Assembly: GCF_002128405.1 (NCBI RefSeq)
Contig: NZ_NETJ01000001.1
Location: forward strand, 1 to 64,000
Source: Gottfriedia solisilvae
GTDB lineage: Bacteria > Bacillota > Bacilli > Bacillales > Bacillaceae_G
Direction of reading: 5' to 3'
DNA length: 64,000 nt
Part shown: piece after piece, positions 28,614 through 37,146 of the stretch
Layout of the letters: every line of letters begins with the position of its first letter
Position numbering within the stretch: the first letter of the stretch is position 1
The notes under the pieces: generated by a model
What the model saw: the letters and a program-made list of their open reading frames with translations, nothing else
The model's database searches: none
Told to the model about the DNA's origin: nothing
Program-made: the position numbers and the translations under genes

Positions 28614-29128
28614 TCAATTTCATTTTTCAATTGAATAAACTCAGTTACATGATGGCGAATATAATTACTGATCGAGCTTGTTGTTTGTTGTGATAGCTTT
28701 TGAGCTGCATTAAATGAAGATACGACCATTGACTGCAAAACAAGATCTTTCTTTAAAAGTGAAAGTGATGGATTTTCACCATCTATATCCCATGATTGTA
28801 TATGAGAGATAAACTGTTCTAAATGGTGAATCATTGCTTGATCGTTAAAGAATTGTAAAGCCTTTTTAAGCTCTGTCCATGCCTTTCTAAACATTAATAA
28901 ATGTACTGTCCACCAATAAAACTCTTCTTTAGATCTTAATGCATGCTTAAAATAAACGGTATACATAAATAGTGCTTGTTGTCCTTTGGAAAGATTTCTA
29001 TAATGAGACTCTGTAAAGTCTATTCCTTTAGATTGTTTATAAGCAAGGATAGAAGGTTCTATACAAGCCCAACATAAATCAGCATCACTTAATGAATTGA
29101 ATTTAATTTTAGATAACGTAACTAACAT
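28610..29128 (-). CDS. Hypothetical helical protein, 172 aa
   Basis: I do not recognise this gene securely. The product is all-helical and soluble, and rich in aromatic residues. An opening segment LSDADLCWACIEPSI and a following QQALFMYTVYFKHAL stretch faintly recall DUF4375/DMP19-type domains, but the match is too weak to name. There is no signal peptide. It starts at 29128 and runs convergently into uppP with a 4-base overlap, so the two messages are antisense at their ends. It is a single-gene unit. Confidence 0.6.
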   Translation of the reverse strand: MLVTLSKIKFNSLSDADLCWACIEPSILAYKQSKGIDFTESHYRNLSKGQQALFMYTVYFKHALRSKEEFYWWTVHLLMFRKAWTELKKALQFFNDQAMIHHLEQFISHIQSWDIDGENPSLSLLKKDLVLQSMVVSSFNAAQKLSQQTTSSISNYIRHHVTEFIQLKNEID

Positions 29129-29222
29129 GAAACCACACTCCTCAATGCATATTGTACTGTAATCATAGATATGGAATGATATGTTTTTCCTACATACGAT
29201 AAAATTGAGTTACATAAAGTAG

Positions 29223-29262
29223 AAAAAGATGCTTAGAGCACATGACCTCTAAGCATCTTTTT
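29223..29262 (-). terminator. Terminator of sleB-ypeB
   Basis: Positions 29223-29238 (AAAAAGATGCTTAGAG) pair exactly with 29247-29262. It starts 4 bases past the ypeB stop and also has tails on the plus strand. Confidence 0.9.
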
Positions 29263-29266
29263 AAGT

Positions 29267-30586
29267 TTATAATTTCTTAACTTTTTCCTCATCACCAGTC
29301 AATGCGTTTACATAAATATCATAAGTATCATTGTCTAAAGTACCAATAAATTCATAACATAGTACTTCTTTATTAAAGTCATTTAGAAGGATCGCTAATC
29401 TTTCCTCTTGTACTTTTACATTTGGATTAACTTTTTTGCGTGCCTGTACTTTTGTTAATTTAGGTGTTGGTATGTTGCGTTTATGATTTGAAACTACGTA
29501 AGATTTCGCATTAAAACCGATAACTTTCCCATTATCCAACGCAACTTTTAGTTGGATTGATTCAGGGTATATACGAACATCATTAACAGTTTTAACAAAT
29601 TGAAATACGCCAATTGTATCGTATTGAGAGCTATCGTATATTTCCATATCCGTATATTTTTGTTTCTTTAAGTAATTTGCGCCACTTTTACCAGCATCTT
29701 CAAGACTAATTTGCTGCTTTTTAATATCTCTATTCGTAATAAAAAATAATGGGTGACCACCCGTTTCAGTTATTTCCATATAAGAATCAGCCTTTGGATT
29801 TTTATGCTCCATTGAAACAGAATAGAAGGGCTCACTGCTACCATCTAAACTCTTATTTACAGCAATATCTTTATAATTTTTAATAGGGAAGTAAGATTTT
29901 GCGATTTTTTTCGCTTCACTCTCTGAAATTTTATCACCTGTAAGTTTCTTTAACTCTTTTGACTGCTCAGGTCCAGTAGTGAAGGTAGGTCCAAAATCTT
30001 GATCAACTGTCGATTTGGTTTGCTCAACATGTTTAAAACCATTGATAATCACATTATCTCTTGGCGCTTCTTTTTGAGCGGATACAGTCTGTACATCAAT
30101 CCAACTTAGGTTTTTATCAATAATATCCGACTGAACATTACGAAGACCATTTTGAACACTTTCTGATTTTTTATAGATGGCTTTAAGGGTGTTATATTCT
30201 TCATCAGTTAACGGTTCTTTTTCTAAGTCCCGAACTGCTGTTCTGTAACTGAAATTTGCTATTTTCGTTAAAAAAGCTTGTGTTTTATCAAAGGGTAAAA
30301 ATTTCAATGGTAATTGTGCGATATCTGATTTGGACTCAATTGATAATCTCCATACATCTGCAAGTGCAGGGGATAGGGAGGCTTTAGAATTCATCGCAAG
30401 TGTAGCACCAATCTTATCATGTAATAAATCAACATCATATGTTAATTCATTATAGGCCCTTTGGTAACTATTTTCTGCTTGATTATGCATTTCTTGAAGG
30501 TCACGATGTTTTGTATATCCCCAATAGCCTGTACCAATTAAGGCGACAGACAAAGCTCCAATTATGATAGCGTTTTTCATATTCAC
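29267..30586 (-). CDS. ypeB: YpeB, spore germination protein partnering SleB
   Basis: A 439-residue protein with an N-terminal membrane anchor (about residues 7-23, IIGALSVALIGTGYWGY), a helical middle region and C-terminal PepSY-type repeats (for example KISESEAKKIAKSYFP and SLEDAGKSGANYLKKQ). YpeB is needed for SleB to accumulate and stay stable in the spore and for cortex degradation during germination. It lies 13 bases after sleB, so the pair is one operon. Length is typical for the family. Confidence 0.93.
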   Translation of the reverse strand: MNMKNAIIIGALSVALIGTGYWGYTKHRDLQEMHNQAENSYQRAYNELTYDVDLLHDKIGATLAMNSKASLSPALADVWRLSIESKSDIAQLPLKFLPFDKTQAFLTKIANFSYRTAVRDLEKEPLTDEEYNTLKAIYKKSESVQNGLRNVQSDIIDKNLSWIDVQTVSAQKEAPRDNVIINGFKHVEQTKSTVDQDFGPTFTTGPEQSKELKKLTGDKISESEAKKIAKSYFPIKNYKDIAVNKSLDGSSEPFYSVSMEHKNPKADSYMEITETGGHPLFFITNRDIKKQQISLEDAGKSGANYLKKQKYTDMEIYDSSQYDTIGVFQFVKTVNDVRIYPESIQLKVALDNGKVIGFNAKSYVVSNHKRNIPTPKLTKVQARKKVNPNVKVQEERLAILLNDFNKEVLCYEFIGTLDNDTYDIYVNALTGDEEKVKKL

Positions 30587-30599
30587 ACCTCAATTTAGT

Positions 30600-31412
30600 T
30601 TATTTGCAAAAAATATGTTCACCAATCGTTAAGATTTTAGGACGTTTTCGAATCCATTTATTTGTTGCAGTTTTAGGATTATAATAATAAATACATCCAG
30701 TAGTTGGATCCCAGCCATTGATAGCATCAAGTACCGCTTTTTTAGCGTTAGCATTGGGTGTTAAGTTAATTTGACCATCTGCAACTGCTGTGAATGCACC
30801 AGGCTGATAAATGATACCTGAAATTGAATTTGGGAAAGATGAACTGCTTAGGCGATTTAAAATAACCGCTGCTACTGCGACTTGACCAATATAAGGTTCG
30901 CCACGAGATTCACCATAAACAGCATTTGCCATCAATTTTATATCATTGTTCGTATAACCATTCGGCGCGTTTTCCACTTGTTTCTTATTATTATTTTTAT
31001 TTGAGCTATTACTCGTTTTCGTTATTTTACTGACGATATTGTTAGATTTCTTAGTATTCGTATTGGATGCTGTGCCCGAAGCTTTATAATTCTTTGTAGC
31101 CTTTACTAATTTTTCTTTTAGCTTAGGTCCAGCAACACCATCAACCTTCATTCCAAATTCCTTCTGGAAAGTCCTTAATGACCAATAAGTACCCCAGCCA
31201 AACACACCATCAACTTTACCTTTAAAGAAACCGATAAATTTTAAACGTGACTGAAGCTCTTTTACATCCTGTCCAGTGGATCCTCTAGTCAGTACTTGGC
31301 TAGTAAAAGCGTTTACTTCATCTTTAGGTAAATACGTGTTTACCATTAAAAATGACAAGCATATTATGCAAAAGATTATGAAAGTTGCTTTGATTTTATA
31401 TTTTTTTTGCAA
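30600..31412 (-). CDS. sleB: SleB, spore cortex-lytic enzyme
   Basis: A 270-residue lytic transglycosylase that cuts spore cortex peptidoglycan at muramic-delta-lactam during germination. The start is TTG with AAGGAGG before it. It has an N-terminal export segment (residues 10-27), a PG_binding_1 domain (about 40-105, RGSTGQDVKELQSRL), an Asn/Ser/Lys-rich linker and the SleB hydrolase domain from about 152. E168 in YGESRGEP is the expected catalytic Glu. The ending WIRKRPKILTIGEHIFCK is typical. It is first in the sleB-ypeB operon. Confidence 0.94.
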   Translation of the reverse strand: MQKKYKIKATFIIFCIICLSFLMVNTYLPKDEVNAFTSQVLTRGSTGQDVKELQSRLKFIGFFKGKVDGVFGWGTYWSLRTFQKEFGMKVDGVAGPKLKEKLVKATKNYKASGTASNTNTKKSNNIVSKITKTSNSSNKNNNKKQVENAPNGYTNNDIKLMANAVYGESRGEPYIGQVAVAAVILNRLSSSSFPNSISGIIYQPGAFTAVADGQINLTPNANAKKAVLDAINGWDPTTGCIYYYNPKTATNKWIRKRPKILTIGEHIFCK

Positions 31413-31513
31413 AATAAGTCCTCCTTAAAAAGCATTTAAACTTACTATTTGTAAAAAATTTCTTTTTATTAACAGAAACAGTAAAAAATGATATTTTTTG
31501 TCGTAGAGATCAG

Positions 31514-31544
31514 TGAATAGTTTAGATAGAGCGGTCGAATAGTA
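31514..31544 (+). promoter_or_regulatory. Possible forespore sigma-G-type promoter
   Basis: TGAATA and AATAGTA are spaced by 18 bases, one mismatch from the sigma-G -10 pattern CATnnTA. It would drive the small secreted protein gene at 31571, next to the spore genes sleB-ypeB. The match is tentative. Confidence 0.3.
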
Positions 31545-31570
31545 TGGAAAAGAGAAGAGGAGGAGATCTG

Positions 31571-31909
31571 ATGAAAAAAGCATTTAAACTTATCCTTATT
31601 TTTTCAGTTTTATTTTCAATCTTTATGAAATTGTCTCCTGCACATGCAGCACCTGTATATGAACCTCCATATGCAAAATGGGGGAAAATTGCTGTAGAGA
31701 AGACAAAAGAGCAATATCCACAAGCCGATATAATTGATTATTTACATATAGGTAGAGAATGGAAATCAACAAATGTAGCGGTAGAGAAATTTAAATTATG
31801 GTTAAGGGTAAAGAGCGGGACTAGAGAATTTGGGGTATTTGTGAATGTTGAATTTGAACCAAGTACAGACCGATATTTAGGGATTTCTTATAGAGAGACT
31901 GATCGTTAA
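31571..31909 (+). CDS. YqzG-like small secreted protein (DUF3889)
   Basis: A 112-residue exported protein. The start at 31571 follows AGGAGG (an ATG at 31544 opens the same frame without a site). A signal peptide runs to about residue 26 (SPAHAAP). The mature part begins PPYAKWGKIAVEKTKEQYP and contains REFGVFVNVEFEPSTD, matching the DUF3889/YqzG family as remembered. Function is unknown. It is divergent from sleB and may share sporulation timing. Confidence 0.65.
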   Translation: MKKAFKLILIFSVLFSIFMKLSPAHAAPVYEPPYAKWGKIAVEKTKEQYPQADIIDYLHIGREWKSTNVAVEKFKLWLRVKSGTREFGVFVNVEFEPSTDRYLGISYRETDR

Positions 31910-32176
31910 TTGTAGTACAGCATACTTACAATTTGTTTTACAAAAAAATGAATGCAAAAGATCAATATGTAACGTAAATCTTGAATCGAAACTAAATAAA
32001 CTGTTAATAAAATATGCACGAACGAATTAAGATTTAATAGAATTAGGATCCATAGATAGTAAACCAGCTTTAATGATTGGAATTATAAAAATTAAATTCG
32101 AAGGCAGTTAAAAATCACTAAAAATTTTAGATTAACTAAATTTAGTAAAAAAATTTAAAATCACTTAAAAATTTCT

Positions 32177-32229
32177 AATCCGTCTCAAAACTCTAAGAAT
32201 ACTTATGAATTGAGACGGATTTTCTTGTT
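32177..32229 (+). terminator. Terminator just left of dif
   Basis: AATCCGTCTCAA pairs perfectly with TTGAGACGGATT (12 bp), then TTCTTGTTTT. It insulates dif from leftward genes. Confidence 0.8.
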
Positions 32230-32235
32230 TTATCA

Positions 32236-32274
<39 letters not shown>

Positions 32275-32304
32275 CTTATATGGAACAAGGGGTTTCTTAT
32301 TTAG

Positions 32305-32398
32305 TTCCGATAATATCCGTTATTAGTCGCCTTCTACCGATAAGTTCCTCGATAAGGATTATGATGAACTTATTATGTAGTTTCATCTTTCGGATAAG
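32305..32398. repeat. CGATAA-type motifs between dif and the recombinase gene
   Basis: TTCCGATAAT (32305-32314) and TCCGTTATTAG (32316-32326) begin 38 bases after dif. CCGATAAG (32337), CGATAAG (32350) and CGGATAAG (32391) follow. The first block recurs at exactly the same distance after the right-hand site at 60979, and CCGATAAG recurs at 60895. They are candidate recombinase accessory or autoregulatory sites. Confidence 0.55.
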
Positions 32399-32478
32399 TT
32401 TTTGAATTCGTTGGTTTTTGTCTAATGTTTGATGAGTTTAATTTGAGGATAAATAATTTAATTGGAGTTGATCTATCT

Positions 32479-33399
32479 ATGTTGGTTATTCAAGCGATTG
32501 ATGAGTTTTTGCTGTATCTTGATATTGAAAAGAAATGTTCTCCTAATACCATTCAGGGTTACACTAAAGATTTGCTTCTTTTCAATGAATATTTAAAAGA
32601 ATTTCGGCAAGATCTAGATATTGCAAACATTACACGTGCTACTGTTCGGCGTTTTGTTCAATATCAAATGGTCCATAAACATAGTAGTTCCAGATCTATG
32701 AACCGTCGTATTTCATCACTTCGTTCATTTACTAAATTTTGTTTACTTGAGAAGTATATAAGTGATGATTTTATGGCTACTATTGAACGTCCTAAAATAA
32801 ATACTCCGCTTCCTATTTATATGAATCTACAAGAATTACAACAATTATTCCTAAGTTTAGAACATGAAGCCTTTGGAGGTAGTTATCTTAGTATTCGAAA
32901 TCATTTTCTGTTTAAATTCATTGCACTTACAGGAACAAGACGACAAGAAGTTTGTGATCTTACCTGGAAACAATTTGATTTAATGAATCAGACTGTAAGA
33001 ATACGTGGTAAAGGAAATAAAGAACGATTATTACCTCTCCACCCTACTCTACTACCGCTGATTCATGCTTATAAGGACGTTTTAAAGCCGTTTTTAACAC
33101 ATTCTAATTTAAATGTATTTTATAATCATCATTACCATTCAATTGACCCTAGAGGCTTACATAAAGTGTTTAAAGAAGTTTTAAAGAAAGCCGGGTTAGA
33201 TCCTAAACGTTTCTCTCTCCATCATTTACGTCATACCTTTGCGACATTAATGTTACAAGAAAATGGTGAGAATATTGATTTGAGAGTCCTTCAGGATTTT
33301 TTAGGTCATGAGAGCCTTGCAACAACATCGATCTATACACATGTTGATTTTAAACAAAAGCAAAAGGCAATTAATACCTTTTTAAGTTCAAAAACTTGA
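32479..33399 (+). CDS. XerC-like tyrosine recombinase of the dif island
   Basis: A 306-residue site-specific recombinase beginning just right of dif. I prefer ATG 32479 (MLVIQAIDEFLLYLDI), since family members start this way; the frame opens earlier at 32425. The N-terminal SAM-like core-binding domain (about 5-90) precedes the catalytic domain with every expected residue: Arg in TGTRRQEV, Lys in RGKGNKERL, HxxR in HHLRHTFA, His in FLGHESLA and Tyr in SIYTHVD. The housekeeping XerC/XerD genes are normally elsewhere, so this is probably the element's own integrase acting at dif. A terminator follows. Confidence 0.85.
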   Translation: MLVIQAIDEFLLYLDIEKKCSPNTIQGYTKDLLLFNEYLKEFRQDLDIANITRATVRRFVQYQMVHKHSSSRSMNRRISSLRSFTKFCLLEKYISDDFMATIERPKINTPLPIYMNLQELQQLFLSLEHEAFGGSYLSIRNHFLFKFIALTGTRRQEVCDLTWKQFDLMNQTVRIRGKGNKERLLPLHPTLLPLIHAYKDVLKPFLTHSNLNVFYNHHYHSIDPRGLHKVFKEVLKKAGLDPKRFSLHHLRHTFATLMLQENGENIDLRVLQDFLGHESLATTSIYTHVDFKQKQKAINTFLSSKT

Positions 33400-33474
33400 A
33401 CTAATTTAAAATTTGATTTGAGAAGATGTTAAAAACAATTTTTAATTAATAACACTAAAATAAAGATAAAAAAG

Positions 33475-33505
33475 AGACCAGGTTTTCATTCTCTGGTCTT
33501 TTTTG
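33475..33505 (+). terminator. Terminator after island recombinase
   Basis: AGACCAG pairs with CTGGTCT, with A and T tracts outside. Confidence 0.75.
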
Positions 33506-33720
33506 TATATTTTTATATTCATTAAATTCTTCTACTATTACTGGACATTTATGTAAAACTACTCTAATTTAAGTGGTGTTGAATTCTAATATTGCTAACT
33601 CAACATTTAAAATTTATGTGGTTTGTCAAATTCTACAATATGACATTCGTAAGAATATTCATAATTCTATCCCATTATCAGTTTTTATTACAACTTAATA
33701 ATCATTAAAGAAATTATTCA

Positions 33721-36700
33721 CTATTTCCTATCAGTAGGTTCTTCTATTTTTGTTTTATTTTTTTGTTGCTGCAATTGTAATCTTGGATCAAATTTAATAC
33801 CAACTAAATCACAAATCCTCTGCTTTTCTGCGCGGTTTACTTCTACCATATATAAATATCTTCTTACTATTGATTGAAGAATTTGAACTGCGATTTTATT
33901 ATGATAGTTATTCTTTATGAAATCAGATAACTCTTGGTAAGGAAACTGATCATAATATTCAATTTTAATATACAAGTTTATTAATTCAACAGAATTATAT
34001 GGAAGTTTTTGTTTTACTCTGTTAAATGTTCGATCTAAGTCTTGGGTTCCAATTGTCATTCCAATTTTTTCAATCATGCCTTGTGCTACAAAACCACCAA
34101 TACTATAAAGTAATCTTTTAGCCATTCTCTCTGCTCGATCAGGATGTTCAATACCCTTCTCAATTATAATTGAAGATATGTAATGTACTAGATTCTCGTT
34201 CTGATTGCTTAAGTCTTCAATAAAACTATAACTGATTCTTAGTCCTAAAAGGTAATGTTCTTCGCAAAGATTTTGTTTGTCAATTCCACTCATAGAGCCG
34301 TAGTAATTTCTAAGTATTTGGCCAATGATTTCAAGCATTTTGAATCCTTTATTCATCATATCAATTTGTTCCATAACTTCACTGATGTCATCTAACTCTT
34401 CATCATCAGTAAAATCAGTTGCAGCAATTTGTTCCAATGCAGAATCTAATGAGAATTGTTTCTCTTTATTACGATCAAGTTCATCAAGTTGTTGATTTAT
34501 TTTTTTTCGATGTTCTCGAACATTAACATCCTGTAAAACAATTGGTGATAAATCATCGCATAATTCATTAATAATGCTTACGTCTCCCTCTATTTTTAAA
34601 GGGGCAGATTTAATGAAAATTTGTTTAGCAGCACTTAAAACTTCATCCTTAATAAATTCGTCCTTTGACAAGTGGGTTAAAAACATAATTATATTTGCAT
34701 TTTCTGTAACATGAAGTTTTTTACAGAGTTCAGAAATTTCTTCTCTGACTTTGACTCTATTAATATTCCTAGCAAAATATTGTGCTATAAAAAAGTAAAA
34801 GACATAAGGGTAATAAAATTCATAACTTGAATGTTTATTCCGAATAACCTTTTCTTTTTCTAATTTTGATTGGATCTCTCTAAAAACTAATTGGTCCTCG
34901 TTCATATCGTAATAATTTAAATGAGAATTATGGAAATCTCTCCACTCCTGAGTGGTTAAAGAATTTTTGGATTTTTGTAGCATTTCATATGCTAACTCAG
35001 TCAAATATTGATAAATCTTATCTGTTTCATTATTTTCGATTTCAATAGATGCTAATGAGTCCTTAATTAATATTTCAAAGTAATAACCGTTTGAACTTTT
35101 TTCTAGGTTATGAGGGGTTCCACTTTCTATGGTCTTTAAGATTATTAATAAATATAAAGGGAACTTAGGGACAAAACTTTGCATAATTACTGGCTGTATC
35201 AATCTTTTTAGTCTATCAATTTCTTTAATGAGTTCATTGCTTTCTATTGTTTCAGTTTGGCCTAAAGATACCCATTTTTCAATAAATTCATCACGTTTTA
35301 CATGACCAAATTCATTTATAGTAAAATGTCTGAAATTATATTGATCATCTTTAGATGTAAGTTCTATAGTGTTGGTTACATTATCGTTGATCTCAGAGAA
35401 AAAAATGACTTGTTTAAAGTATTTGCTTACCTCTGATAAGAATCTTGTTTTATTTTGACTATTTAATTTCGTACGATGCCAGTCATCAACAATTAGTATT
35501 CTGTCATTTCTTGATAATTGAAGATAGATTTCTAACTGTTCTTCCGCATAAACGTTTTGTATATTTTTCGATATTAAAAGCGCTGTATTTCTAGATAATG
35601 AAGGTGTGATTGTTTCACCATCAATATATAATGGATAGCAACATTCATTTCTAAAATGACGAAAAAGCATTTTTGCTAATGTAGTTTTTCCAGAATCTTT
35701 ATCTCCGGTGAATAATAAATGTGCCTCTCTCTCGCTTTTAAGTAATTCAGGCACATCTTTATGTCCCATTAGGACTTCGGATTCTTCTTGATAAATGATT
35801 TCTTCAACATTAGGGAAAACATAAATATCTTGTAAAGAAAGATTTGCAATTCTTGGATGAGAAATTGGGATTGAAATATCATCAAGAAACTCTTCAAAAC
35901 TATCATTAACTTGTAAAAATTTTGGATTATTCGATTTTACAGTTGTTCCTTTCAACAAGGATTTCCAATCATCAGTTGTTATTTCTGAACCATAGTAAGA
36001 TGATTTCCAAATAATATTTTTAACTTGAAATAATTCCTTTTTCAAATCAAATTTTATTACATTGTAACCACTTTTGTCAGGGGAACCTAGTTCCTGCAAT
36101 GCATTTCCTTCAATAAAATGTATTTCTCTTTGATTCCAATCAGTTAAGGTTACTTTTGTTGGTACATGTTCATGACCTGATAATATGAAATCAGAAGTAA
36201 GTTGCAATAGTGATTCGACTTCCCTTTTATTGTTAGGTTCCAACCAATGAGTAGGATGATGTAAAACAGATATATTTACATCGCCAATTAAATCGGGACT
36301 CGAATTAATATATTCGCTTGGAAAATACATTTGACCAGGTTTTTCATTGAGAGTTGAAATCCACGAAGTATTAAATAAATTAATAATTAGAGTTTTATCG
36401 TTAATATTGACTCTTATTTTATTAATTAATTCGTTAGATTCAAGAAGTTCGCACATTTCCCAATCATCATGAAAGATACTAATAAACTCCGAATAATGAT
36501 TCTGAGTTATGATACTGCGTAAAAACTTTGGATTATTTGCTTTATCGGGGTTGCTAATAACTGCGCTAATTAAATCATCACGTACCTCCATTTCATTTTT
36601 ATCACTAAAGTCACAGTCATGATTACCAGGAATAAATAATAAATCACAAGGAATGTGTGGTAGTTCTTCTTTTAATGCTGATTTTAGATCAGCAAAGAAT

Positions 36701-36891
36701 GGTAATGCTATTTCGAGATATTCGTATTCCACACCAAAATTAGCAGTATCACCAGTGACACATATAATAATGTGACTTGAGTCTCTTGCTTCAGATATAA
36801 CTGATTTAAAAAATGATTCTTTTTTTTTCAGAATATCATTCTCATATATTTTAGAAAAATGAATATCTGAAAGGTGGAATATTGATAACAT
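33721..36891 (-). CDS. Metallophosphoesterase fused to a P-loop (STAND/NACHT-like) NTPase
   Basis: About 1056 residues from ATG 36891; a GTG five codons earlier (36906) touches the AAAGGAG site and is less likely. Residues 1-300 form a calcineurin-like phosphoesterase: DIHF (9-12), GDTAN (47-51), GNHDCDF (89-95), a His pair at 211-212 and GHEH (239-242). All metal ligands look present. After a linker comes a P-loop ATPase with GDKDSGKTT (396-404) and Walker B ILIVDD (465-470), then a long helical C-terminus of about 500 residues. The effector-NTPase-sensor layout resembles antiviral STAND proteins. It has no signal peptide or membrane segment and stands alone. Substrate and trigger are unknown. 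Confidence 0.8.
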   Translation of the reverse strand: MLSIFHLSDIHFSKIYENDILKKKESFFKSVISEARDSSHIIICVTGDTANFGVEYEYLEIALPFFADLKSALKEELPHIPCDLLFIPGNHDCDFSDKNEMEVRDDLISAVISNPDKANNPKFLRSIITQNHYSEFISIFHDDWEMCELLESNELINKIRVNINDKTLIINLFNTSWISTLNEKPGQMYFPSEYINSSPDLIGDVNISVLHHPTHWLEPNNKREVESLLQLTSDFILSGHEHVPTKVTLTDWNQREIHFIEGNALQELGSPDKSGYNVIKFDLKKELFQVKNIIWKSSYYGSEITTDDWKSLLKGTTVKSNNPKFLQVNDSFEEFLDDISIPISHPRIANLSLQDIYVFPNVEEIIYQEESEVLMGHKDVPELLKSEREAHLLFTGDKDSGKTTLAKMLFRHFRNECCYPLYIDGETITPSLSRNTALLISKNIQNVYAEEQLEIYLQLSRNDRILIVDDWHRTKLNSQNKTRFLSEVSKYFKQVIFFSEINDNVTNTIELTSKDDQYNFRHFTINEFGHVKRDEFIEKWVSLGQTETIESNELIKEIDRLKRLIQPVIMQSFVPKFPLYLLIILKTIESGTPHNLEKSSNGYYFEILIKDSLASIEIENNETDKIYQYLTELAYEMLQKSKNSLTTQEWRDFHNSHLNYYDMNEDQLVFREIQSKLEKEKVIRNKHSSYEFYYPYVFYFFIAQYFARNINRVKVREEISELCKKLHVTENANIIMFLTHLSKDEFIKDEVLSAAKQIFIKSAPLKIEGDVSIINELCDDLSPIVLQDVNVREHRKKINQQLDELDRNKEKQFSLDSALEQIAATDFTDDEELDDISEVMEQIDMMNKGFKMLEIIGQILRNYYGSMSGIDKQNLCEEHYLLGLRISYSFIEDLSNQNENLVHYISSIIIEKGIEHPDRAERMAKRLLYSIGGFVAQGMIEKIGMTIGTQDLDRTFNRVKQKLPYNSVELINLYIKIEYYDQFPYQELSDFIKNNYHNKIAVQILQSIVRRYLYMVEVNRAEKQRICDLVGIKFDPRLQLQQQKNKTKIEEPTDRK

Positions 36892-37075
36892 ATTATCATT
36901 AGCCACTCCTTTCCATAATTTGTAATTTTTTGTCAGTTATAATTATACAGTAATTTAAGGGAATATTTAGATTATTTTTTACTCTTTAAAAAACAAATAT
37001 TATTTTGTGAACAAAAACCTAAAATAGATATATTTTTATATAAATCTTTTATAGATACATTTTATAAATTCAAAT

Positions 37076-37102
37076 AAAAAAAGACCTAAATGGTCTTTTT
37101 TT
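37076..37102 (-). terminator. Terminator after the long-tailed recombinase
   Basis: AAAAAAGACC pairs with GGTCTTTTTT around TAAAT, 45 bases past the stop on the minus strand. Confidence 0.8.
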
Positions 37103-37146
37103 AAGTAAAATTTTTGATAAATATTTAAAAATCCACAAAACGATAA

